Shown here: in pieces, positions 54,621-64,000 of the stretch
How the letters are laid out: every line of letters starts with the position of its first letter
Numbering within the stretch: position 1 is the first letter of the stretch
DNA from: Topomyia yanbarensis
Lineage: Eukaryota > Arthropoda > Insecta > Diptera > Culicidae
Assembly: GCF_030247195.1 (NCBI RefSeq)
Contig: NC_080671.1
Span: forward strand, 101,605,845-101,669,844
DNA: 64,000 bases
Reading direction: 5' to 3'
Made by a program: the position numbers and the translations under genes
The notes under the pieces: generated by a model
The model's input: only the letters and a program-made list of their open reading frames with translations
What the model was told of the DNA's origin: nothing
Database searches by the model: none

Positions 54621-56689
54621 ATATGGTTTTAAACAGAAATTCGGAGTTTCTGATGATGAACCTTGTTCGACATCTAGTTCGCCTTTCAGGAAAGCTTATT
54701 TACACACAGTCGTAAAGTCTGGCGCAAAGTGAAAACTAAAAGAATACGAAAAAAGTAATGTAAATTGCGGGACATATAACAAATTGAAAGACAAGTCAGA
54801 GCATAGATAAGCAGAAATATGGCCGGCAGTTGGCACTTTCATCGGCTATACAATAAAAAAGCGTCATTGTTCTAGTCCATTATGTGCAAAAAAGAGTGGG
54901 GAATATCTAGGACAATGCCGTAATGAAGACACTTTAACTTGTAATCCAAATCTAATGATGCGCACAGTAATCAACAATCCATCAACCAGCTCTTAAAAAT
55001 TGTCTTCTCAATATACTTGTCTTCTTATCTCGAAGAGTGTCAATATTTATGATCATCCTGAATCTTCAAAACGGACAACCTCCGATTGTTAACCTCGAAA
55101 AAAGTCCCTATGCAAAATTTGAGCTCAATCGAAAAAGCATGTCTTATAAATGCCATGAAACGTCGAAATGTAGTGCTATCTAAAAAAATGCCTTTCTAGG
55201 ACATGAAATTTTTTTTTAGTTGAGATGAGACTTGAGTTTGGAAATGCAGCTTTTAAACTTTCAAACTAGCTTTTTCAATGCAGTATTTTTATTATAATAT
55301 TTAGGGATTCATTCAAGTTCAAATGAGCTTCAGAATGAAGAGTTTTGTTATAATAATTGATTTTAAATGGCCAAATTGCAAATATTCTATTACATTTCGA
55401 AACCACTGTACACGTGGTTTAGTGTTGTGTATTCGACACAATAGATTGTAATAGAATTTCCAACAACTTTGCCGAAGACACCGAGTCACAAAACCAATTG
55501 GTTCTAAGAGTTAATTGTCCATTTGTAAAAGAACCGCCAACATAATTACTAAACTATTATTGCTAGATATCTTGAACATAAAGAGCATTCACGTTTTAAA
55601 TAAAATTGATTCATAAAACATTCCGAACAACTTTGCCGAAGGCACCGATTAGCTAAATAAATGAACTAAAGGGATTAATCGCAAAATTATTCGCATAAAA
55701 AGTTGCGGTTTTTCATGTTGTGAAACTTCTTCGAAGATTCTAATCCTTTACAAGTTTTTTATACTCGATTTAATCCACCTAACAGTGAAATGAGACATTG
55801 CTAGACATTGTATTGAGCGTTCGTAAAGTTCGTAAATACTGTGGAGACTTTTTTGACATATTGAATTAAAGTTGTAAAATTAAATTTATCTACGTATAAA
55901 AAACAATCAAAATAATGAAAGGTCTATCAACATTGTTGTACAAATATTCGGATCGTTTATTTAAAGTATTTTTTTTTGTTTTTCTATTCTTTTTGGGGCT
56001 CTTTGTTTTTTTGTAAGTCATTATGTCCTTTTTTTTTAAATTTTGCAGTATTCTATGGGAATGTTGAACTTTTAAGTTCGTTTATTCGTCGGAATTTCAG
56101 GAAATCCTCTAGGGTATTGGTTTCTCCTAACTTCTTTGTAATTTTATGCTCCGTAGACATCAAACACTTCGCGAATTTGAACCACTCGCGCATCGATTAC
56201 CAGAATAATCTATTGCACTTTTTGACAGTTCTTAGGCGTACTACTAAAAAAAGACGTGCATAAATTCAATATTTTTCATTTAGTTGTGGAGAAGCAAACT
56301 ACAACAAACAGGTGTCCACTTAATAAAGGGAACACTTCGTAAGCTTCACTAAAAACGAGCCTTCATTGACACCCCTGTACAACAGTTTGGCCGTAACGCG
56401 GGTGGTATCGTGAAGACTGTCAAATAGGAGATAATAGCAACTTCAGCCTACAAAGGCGTATGCTTGCAAGAACAAGTTAAAAAATCTTGTGGTAAATTAT
56501 ATAAAACTGTTCTCGAAGATTTGGTTTTCGATCCAAGCACTAAAACAACTTAGTTTGAATAAGCGTAGTTAAGAGGTTGACGATTTATGTGTTTCTCAGA
56601 ACATTTTAAATTAATAATGGTAAATATAAATACTGATTTTACTCGCTTTAGTTAGTTTTTCCATATTAACAATTGCTGGTTCGAACCAA
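54621..56689. other. AT-rich unassigned DNA
   Basis: CAACAACTTTGCCGAAGACA (55461) and GAACAACTTTGCCGAAGGCA (55625) recur about 160 bp apart. TTTAATCCACCTAACAGTG (55770) resembles the terminal segment of family A. A 95-codon frame at 55976-56263 is Phe-rich and lacks a motif. Confidence 0.4.
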
Positions 56690-56970
56690 GTTTCTCAATA
56701 ATCAAAATTTTCGGGTTCGGGTTTGCCAATTTTCGACTCCTTGGGTTCGATTATTTCAAAAGCTTTCGGGTTTGGGTTTACCAATTTTAGAATTCACGGG
56801 TTCGGGTATCCCATAAATTTTATTCTTGGATTTGAGTCGAGTTCGATTTTAAAATTATAACATTCTCAGGTTCGGATGGTTCAATTTTCATAATGTCCGG
56901 TTCCGATTGAGTCCGGGCTTTTTAAATTGTCAAATTCTCGGGTTCGGTTTGGGTTCGGGTTCGAAAAAAA
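56690..56970. repeat. TTCGGGTTCGGG degenerate minisatellite
   Basis: Words such as TTTTCGGGTTCGGGTTTGCC, TTTCGGGTTTGGGTTTACC, CACGGGTTCGGGTATCCC and TCTCGGGTTCGGTTTGGG recur at roughly 50-60-base spacing with AT-rich spacers, all in one orientation. Confidence 0.6.
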
Positions 56971-57042
56971 ATGAAATCCGACCATCTCTGCAAACTAGGC
57001 TCGATAGATGATCTAAGACATGTTGTCTCGAGTCATATACAC

Positions 57043-57462
57043 AGACTTCCCATGAACATGTACAATTTTGTACCTGTGTACAAAATTTCGTGCACGTGTT
57101 CAACTTCAAACATGCTTTGTCTCGATGTACAAGTTCGCCTCGAACATCGAACTCAAGCGAACGATGTGCAAACTCTAGTTCAAACATCCGTGTACGTACA
57201 CCGGGTGCGTACACGAGAACTATTCGCTCATGGCAAAAAGAGTCAGCGCTAGTGACAATGAGAGTGAGAAAGAGAAAACTGGTGCCACGAACCGATGTGC
57301 ACGCACACCGTGTACGTATATGGGGTTCAGTTGTGCAGGCGAACATGTGCACGTGTTTGGGTACGAAATAGCGCGTTTGAGTTCGTACACGAAGTATGGG
57401 TTTAATATGAGCACAGAACCAGAGCGAACATTGTGTACGATGTGTATATGGGAAGACTGCAT
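57043..57462 (+). repeat. Third copy of the large inverted repeat core
   Basis: AGACTTCCCATGAACATGTA through ATATGGGAAGACTGCA aligns with 27478-27890 in the same orientation. It keeps the GTGTACGTACACCGGGTGCG palindromic block that the 44-kb arm has lost. All copies also carry GAACGATGTGCAAACT and GAACCAGAGCGAACAT. Reading frames are not maintained between copies. Confidence 0.8.
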
Positions 57463-58723
57463 ATACATTTGGAATAACATCATATGTTGTTTCAAGCTAT
57501 TCTCTATTCCTTTTCGACAGTTTTCACGACGCTACCCGCGTTACGGTTTTGTACGAACAAACTGGTGTTGAAAGGAGACAATTGTGATTGTCCGACATTT
57601 TTAGCATTTCGGTTAACAATTGATTATAAGAATAGAGATTTCAAATACAATGATAAAATTAATTCTATGATCGTTTTAGATAGTAGGATATTGTAAAATA
57701 CTCGGCTAATTTTTCTCTTCTTAAAAAAGAAAAATATTGCTTTGCCTTTAATCAAATGCTTGAGGAAAAGAAATATTGAATAACGATAAAGAGCACTCGT
57801 AAGAAAGAAACAAAATTGCCCTTATATACAAAAGTGACGTAAACGCCATCGAGTATATTTTAGTAGAAAATTAATTTTTGTCTTTCGAATAAAAGCATGA
57901 CTTCGTCACTTTGTTTTTCGAGTTACCCTTTAGGTCATGTTTATGGTTTCAGCAAGAAAAAAAAATTTCTTTCAGAAATTTGGGTGAAGCGAATTGACCA
58001 AAACTTTTGTGTAGTATAATGCATCATTTCAATAACGTTTTGCAATTTTTCCATGTAAAAATATCGACAAGGGATGAAGCTTTTTGTAGAACGTCTCTAT
58101 ATCTAACCCCTACGTTGAGTTTTTGCGATAATTTTTCAATATACAAGAATTTTTGTAAAGGTAAGTAACCATATTTTTATTAAATAGTTGATATACGTCT
58201 TGTGAGGTAAAATGTCTAATTTGCAAAATCAAAAAATACAAACAATTATCAAAGGTATAATAATTTTAGAAGAAAGCGTTTATGAAGTAGAATACTTCCA
58301 ACGTTTTAATATGGGAACCCGCTTCACAATTGTTGGCCGGAATTATACCCGAGTTTTTGAACGTGAATATCTGCTGTTGTACTGAAATCATTAGATTTTG
58401 AGAACTGATTGGAAACATGTACAACAATTTTGCATCTAATTCTGTACAATATACAATTACTGAAAGTGACGGAAATAATAGATTTTGTGAAAGTAGTTAT
58501 TATCTGTGCCATTATTAGTCCGAACAATTCGATGACAAGCGAGCCAGACTAGTTTTCGTTCGAAGCTCCACCTCCTTGACGATGGAAGTAAACTATTTAT
58601 GTTCAATGGCCGACCCTCTTGGCTTCGAACGTAAACTGAACCAAGTACAAAACCGGGGGCTCGCATACGAGTGCGGCTTCATTAATGTTTTCACTCGTAC
58701 TCGCTACATCAGCACTTACTGAC
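57463..58723. other. AT-rich unassigned DNA
   Basis: No repeat or coding region recognised. 58500-58720 becomes GC-richer and could hold the unrecognisable 5' part of the histone pseudogene. Confidence 0.4.
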
Positions 58724-58984
58724 GACCGAATACATCGTCTGCTGAGAAAGGATCACTACGTCGAGTGTGTCGGTGCCGAAACACCCGTCTTGACCCCAAA
58801 GTGTTGGAGCTGATAGCAAATGCTACCAGTAATAACAAGAAAAATCATCCTCCGTCATCTGCAGTTAGCCATTTGAAATGATGAAGAGCTGAACAAATTG
58901 CTGTCCGGCGTGACTGTTTCCCAGGGTGGTGTGTTGCGTAATATCCAGGCCATTCTGATGGCAAACAAGACCGAAAAGAAGGCA
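58724..58984 (+). pseudogene. Histone H2A pseudogene
   Basis: DRIHRLLRKDHYVECVGAET then PV (58724-58795) matches the alpha-1 helix and L1 region of canonical H2A. VLELIANATSNNKK (58801-58842) is in another frame, and RHLQLAI, a stop at 58874, then [20 protein letters not shown] and [16 protein letters not shown] complete the C-terminal half. H2A packages DNA in the nucleosome core. Here about 10 codons between PV and VLEL are deleted, two frameshifts and an internal stop are present, and the N-terminal tail is unrecognisable. Histone genes lack introns, so retrocopy and decayed genomic duplicate cannot be told apart; no poly-A or target duplication is seen. The C-terminal wording matches replication-dependent H2A and not H2A.Z. 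Confidence 0.85.
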
Positions 58985-61900
58985 CCGAATCAACCGAGCG
59001 GAACGACGAATTCGCTGCGCGCACAATCGCTGGCATTATATCCCAGTTTACTTCAACCCAAATCAACTGGAGCTCAGTTCCCATACATAGCCAATAAGTC
59101 TCGCCAAAATGGGAAAAGCACTGGTTGCCCTTTTGCTACCAGTTCTGTATGACGTTTTAATTGTCCGTCTTCGCAAACAACCCAAAGAAATAAGTAAGCA
59201 GAAGTTCGATGCAACAGAATAATTGGGAAAACAGTTGCAGCGAATTCACCCTCTGATCCCATCCCGTGACCTCCGTTGAAAGTCTGCGGTTTACTCGAAT
59301 GCGTTTCCGTATGTATTTACCCGACCCAACCGAGCCCATCACTCCCACCGATTTCCAATGTGACCGAGAAACGGGCCACACGGTGGTATTATTTACGAGG
59401 TTACATACTAATTTATTTATTTATTCATTGAAGTTCCTTTCCTTACCCACTGCGACACTGCGTTCGTCGTATAGATACACTTGAATGCCATTGAAAAATT
59501 GCGAGTGCAACAATGTTGCAAGTGCAACAGTGTTGCGCTTGCAATATTGATCTGGATGGGGTGGTGCTGGCTGCTGCTCAGCAATGGAGAACGTCCCTGA
59601 GCTCTCTTTCCGTGCCCGGCTGATGTCTGATGCGGTCTCTTCCCCGACGACGAAGAAGAAGAAGATGCACTTTTCTTCACCACAGCTGTGTACTTTCCTG
59701 CGCTTGAGTGAACACTCACCGCAGCAGCTTTTGTTTTATGGTAGCCCCAATGGTTTGCATACTGATGATGGGGAGCAGCAGCAGTAGTAGCAGCAGCAGC
59801 GTCGGGTAGAGTTAAATATGAAACCCTCAACTATGCCGTCCGTTGTTCCGAGTTGCATTTGAATATTGCATACGTGTGTGCTGAAGGTTTGTAAGGGTGC
59901 TAGAGGGCTGGCTGATGGTACGGCACTGACCAACCGCAGGTTGGCGGTAGTTGTGAAGGAGGGAACCAAAACAAAAAAAAATATGATGCAGAATGTGGCA
60001 GAGAAACGTAAATGAAGTGTTAAAAGCATCAGCTTTCTCGCAATTGTGCTAGCGGAATAGTCTGGCGGATAGTGTGCATACCGAGAGGGTCTGTAATTCG
60101 TTGCCGGGATCGGTGGATTTCGCAGTTTTTGCAAAAAATAAAATAACGAACGATAAACGAACATGTACGAGATGTGGGTCCAACATTCCGTTCGACGTTA
60201 GTTCAGAAATTCATTTAAAAAACTGAACAGGCGATTTAGGACGCTGGTTGGATGTTGGAACAAATGGCCGTTGAGACCATGATTAGTTTATTAAACTCGA
60301 CCACGATTTCGTTCGATCCAGATTTTTTTACTGGTCAACTACTTGCAACACTGTTCCGGCACGGTCGCCATTCTTTACTATCAGCTGCAGCTACCTCTGC
60401 GGCCAGCTTCGGCACCGAGACAATGTGCTCTGGAAGAAATATGTCTTCATTTATTATCATTGATGGTAGACAGTTAAGCGGGCTGGATCGGACCCAGCAC
60501 CACGATTCTCAGTCATCATCAACTCTGGCTAGGGAAGGGAGATTCAATTAAATCATACGATTCTCCCGCACAGCCGGTTCCCCGCAGACGCAATTGAACT
60601 GTCAGAGATGTGCGCAATTCCTTGAAAAATGGGTACCTTGGAATGCGCAGCAGCAATGCATATCGCATTCAATTGCGTGTTTCAATCAGCTGCGCAGTTC
60701 GCATAATCCCACCGCCTACGAAAGTCTGTCACTATGTGTGTTGAAATAGTTTCTCGACAGCGACAGCAGAATCGTCACCTTAGGGTTGCAAATTGGGTGC
60801 ACCTACGAACGCGGATTTAGCTCACTGAGCGCGTTGATTAACCATCATCCTCGCACCACTCTTCGCTCGTTGCTGTAACTTGCGTACACTGCCAGCAACG
60901 CTCTAAACGTGCTCTCGGACGCTTCAAAATAGCTAACCGGCGGCGCCGTTAGTGACTAGGTCAACTGTTATTGGTCTCTCACAACTCAGACCTTGCTAAA
61001 TTGGTTTCGCACGACTAACAATGCACCCAGTTCAGCTGGGTGACCCACAGCTCGTCGTTCAACGTGTGCACAGTAACTCTTACCACCAACTAAACGCTTA
61101 CTAATCCCTCCATTCGAAAGTGATTAATCTCCACAAATGACTACCCAATGGGCAAGCCAATACAGCAGCTGATCCGGACAGTGCACGAGCTATTTTTCAT
61201 GCAACTTTACTTGGCCGCCTGATCTCTGGTCGTCGCGTTCAATTCAGTCAGTGTGGAAATCTAGGTCTCCGCTACAGATGTATGCGGCCGAATCACGTCA
61301 TCCCCGCTGATCTGCGCCAACCAACCAACCAACCAACCAACCAACCAAACCAACCAAGCAACAGCAGCGTTCTAGCATTTTGTTTAGGCAATCACGCGAA
61401 ACGATTGTAAACAAATCAAACCACTGCTCGTCGCTGCTGTGCCGGCCCGCGTCAGCGCAAGCGAGCTGGAGGGATGCAAAATTCGAAGCATGTGATGTGC
61501 CCTCCTCCTTCAGACCTGTTTGACCTAATGGCAGGCGGCGGCGGTGGTGGTGATACGGTGGTGGCTGTGCAACAATGTGCATCGATGACATCAGGTTGTT
61601 TTGTTTTTGTGTACACCCAAGGGAGGCGGGTTGAGCACATTTCTAAACATGGATTGGGCGAAACACGTCGTTTCAATTCACTCGCAGTCAACTTCGGTGT
61701 ACTTTTTTTTTTTTTGTTTGATCCTTGGGTGCTAGATATTGTTGTGAATGATATTCACGACGTCTACGGACAAAAGAAGTCTCCACGTGAAGCTACTTGT
61801 TTTGGGTGCAGTGTTGCCCCCCATACGTGAGCTCGCTATTTTCAAGGTCCAACTGTTTCTCAGGATTTGTCTTGTTTTGTTGCCGGGCTCGCGAGTGAGT

Positions 61901-63703
61901 GGAGCAGGTATTCAATAAGCAATAAATTAAAGAGCAGCTCGCGGGTCGTGGTGCTCCGCTTATTTCTTGCTACAATCAAACTGACTGGTAGTAAGTAAGG
62001 TTCGCGCTGTCTATTGTATGCAAAAACCCCGCGCACAACAGAGACTGATTGAATATTAATGGCCCGGTTCAAAGAAGGACACCAGTTGGTTTTCGATCGT
62101 CGAAGGTAAATCGGGGTTTTCACAACTGCCATTTAAGGTTTCTGGATTCCAGGACGGAATTGGCTTGAAAGTCATCTGCCGAATCAGCTACCAAGCGTTT
62201 AACAGTATTAACAGACTATGTGGCTTACCTGAAAAGAAACAGAACGAAAAAAGCACAATTAGAACAAATGCAAAGCACACCGATTAACTCAAACACCCCT
62301 AAATTGATTTCCCGACCCAGTCAGCGAAGCAACCTCCCCCGGATATTCACGGCAAGCAAAGACTATATTGAAGCCACAACGTTACGGCGGAAGCACAAAT
62401 TTCACACTAATTCTCAGTTAGTGCAGAACCTCGCACAGACAGACAGACAGACAGCACGCGCCTAATCATAGCACTTTTTCATCCAGAACAAAGCTTGCTC
62501 AGCTCACCGCAGGCCGCAATTCTGTGTGCTGCGGCGCTAGAAGCCTCCCCCCACCAATTACGAGAGTTAAAGACCGTTCCGAACATGGTTTTAATATTGC
62601 ACAGCCGAACACTGATCACACACCGGCTACCGGTGTTGGCTTTCGAATTTGACTCGGGACTTATCGGATGAACCACAACAAGCTGAACCAATAGTGCGCA
62701 CCCACCACCACAACCACCGAACCAGCCTTCCCCCCGGCCCACCACCACTGATTGACGCGCCGGTCTACAACTGTTGCAATTGGTTGAATCAGTGAACATT
62801 TATGCGGTTGGTACCTGTATGTACGGGCGTCCGTCTCTGTCGTTTCGGACCCATGCACCGACCCCGAACGAGCATCTCTCTCTCTCCTCTCTATTGGTTT
62901 AATTATAATCGTCCAATCGCCCTTCTTCTGATAGGGCAGCAGCAGCGCTTGGTCGAAGTAGTTCAGTGAATGCATAGCATCAGCAGCTCAACCGAATCAT
63001 GCTATCATGTCAACGAGTAATAACAATTATTTCTGTTTGCCGATTACCATTATTAACCATAATTATTGTTTAGCATTATTTGCTCGTAACGAAGGAAACT
63101 TTGGCCCTAAGCTGACTACCCGTGGCCCGTGTGCTGCTGCTGCTGCTGCTCTGCACCTGCTGGCTGGGGGCGGTGCTGGTGGTGGTGGTGGTGGGCAATA
63201 ATTGTAACAAGTAATATCAATTTTCATCAGAAATGAACACTTTGCGAAACGAACTTTGGAAATTCGGTCTACCTATCGAGCTAATAGTCCCGACAGCGGA
63301 TGTGAGTGGCGGATAATATCAGTTTGTTTGTTGACTGAATTGATGGACGTTAAAAGCGACTGTCTGATCACCAAAACACATCGAACGATTCGATACAAAT
63401 CTGATGCGCCTCGTTGGTAGAATTTTAGTGAGTTGTGCTGAACTGCAGTATCAATCTTTGTGAGTAGAAAAATTCTAAATTTTCTTGTAATGAACTATAA
63501 TTCATCCGAATTGAGACTTACGTGAACAATGGAAACGCGCGGTACCTATTCTAGGTATAAGATATAAACACCTTCCACTCTAGTTTCAAGACAGAGCGGT
63601 TTTAAAATCAGTCGGGCCGCCGGACACTTTTGAACTGTGATGTCTCTATAATTTAACAATAGCCTTTTTATACAATCAACTCGAAATGACATTTTCAATA
63701 AAA
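58985..63703. other. GC-richer, repeat-poor DNA with simple repeats
   Basis: Simple repeats: a TGCAAC/TTGCAAG cluster at 59500-59550, AGC triplets near 59775-59800, CCAA near 61317-61355, GGCGGT near 61531-61550, CAGA near 62438-62452, GCT near 63133-63150 and GGT near 63172-63192. ORFs up to 142 codons on both strands are driven by these tracts. I found no conserved domain or splice-consistent exon. The balanced composition and absence of transposons suggest constrained regulatory or untranslated DNA near a gene outside the window; this is inference. Confidence 0.4.
61317..61362. repeat. (CCAA)n simple repeat
   Basis: About nine consecutive CCAA units, then a slightly disrupted continuation. 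Confidence 0.95.
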
Positions 63704-63840
63704 CGGTCGTTTTGGGCATAAAGTCATTTGGCATAAGGTCGTTTGGCATAACGGTTATTTGGCATAATTTTGAGAATTGATTACACTGAAGGTCATTTGG
63801 CATAACGGACATTTGGCATAACGGACATTTGGCATAATTT
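63704..63840. repeat. ATTTGGCATAACGG minisatellite with higher-order unit
   Basis: TTTGGCATAA recurs seven or more times at 15-16-base spacing (from about 63711 to 63836). It is punctuated by TTTTGAGAATTGATTACACT and TTTTGAGAAGTGATCACACT, which gives a longer repeating unit of about 70 bases. The minus-strand 128-codon frame across it is a translation of the repeat. Confidence 0.8.
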
Positions 63841-64000
63841 TGAGAAGTGATCACACTGGAGGTTATTTCCCATTTTTCAACTACAGGGGAAACATATAAT
63901 TTAAAACTTCGAGAAGGCAGGTAATTCGGCATAGTTTTAAGCCGTGCTACTGCTGAAGGTCTTTCCGTACAAATATTTTTACTTTAACGAAAACAGTAAG

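Noticed and set aside
61230..61270. AATTCAGTCAGTGTG resembling an arthropod initiator
   Set aside because: No downstream promoter element at the expected +28 to +33 spacing and no TATA box; such words occur by chance.
1..64000. Endogenous viral element, looked for because Aedes genomes often carry them
   Set aside because: No frame showed motifs I could tie to RNA-virus nucleoprotein, glycoprotein or polymerase families. The RT segments all have non-LTR retrotransposon layout.

Overview
The window reads as repeat-dense, AT-rich, non-coding DNA (intergenic or deep intronic) from a mosquito, most likely Aedes. The pointers are two copies of a tRNA-derived SINE resembling Feilai, three Tc1/mariner remnants of the mosquito DD37E type, non-LTR retrotransposon debris of the LOA/Lian and Jockey kind, and many short TA- or TTAA-flanked MITEs. 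These family names come from recall of motifs; no database search was made. I found no intact host protein-coding gene, tRNA, rRNA, CRISPR array or prokaryotic feature. Nearly all ORFs here are short chance frames or decayed transposon reading frames. The one host-derived coding remnant is a broken histone H2A pseudogene at 58724-58984.

Layout, left half. 1-7.7 kb holds TTGCAAG-rich DNA, a gag-like ORF1 remnant (2.2-2.9 kb, minus), a truncated TTAA-type MITE, a SINE and a GC-richer simple-repeat block. 7.75-8.9 kb is a tandem duplication carrying two decayed copies of a retroelement ORF1. 9.0-9.8 kb is a nested inverted-repeat element. 10-11.8 kb has a SINE, a reverse-transcriptase fragment, a second SINE and a 251-bp TA-flanked MITE. 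12.1-13.9 kb is a degenerate tandem array containing an internally deleted DD37E element. 14-18.8 kb is AT-rich with several repeats and a decayed Tc1-type transposase. 20.3-22.1 kb has two TTAA MITEs, one interrupted by a hAT-like insertion. 22.5-31 kb contains copies of a repeat family (called family A here) that each carry a (GT)n tract, including a 1.1-kb tandem duplication, plus the left arm of a large inverted repeat.

Layout, right half. 31.8-32.4 kb is a foldback palindrome. 34.2-36.9 kb is a nest of hAT-like ends, a 32-bp inverted repeat, family A and an ORF1 remnant. 37.0-37.7 kb is a tandem array. 38.3-40.8 kb is a frameshifted LINE with endonuclease, reverse transcriptase and RNase H segments. 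43.8-45.4 kb is the right arm of the large inverted repeat, with a MITE whose empty site survives in the left arm. 49.8-51.4 kb has a near full-length DD37E element inside the same kind of tandem array as the 13-kb copy. 53 kb has a complete 0.9-kb MITE. 57 kb has a third copy of the inverted-repeat core. 59-63.5 kb is GC-richer and repeat-poor, and with 46-48 kb is the best place to look for untranslated exons or regulatory DNA.

No genes here work together. What the sequence shows is a history of nested insertions, tandem duplications, internal deletions and frame decay. I did not see a clear new functional system. The most informative structures are the inverted repeat with its precise empty site, the nested hAT-in-TTAA-MITE, the foldback element, the paired DD37E insertions and a conserved hairpin repeat present in five copies.
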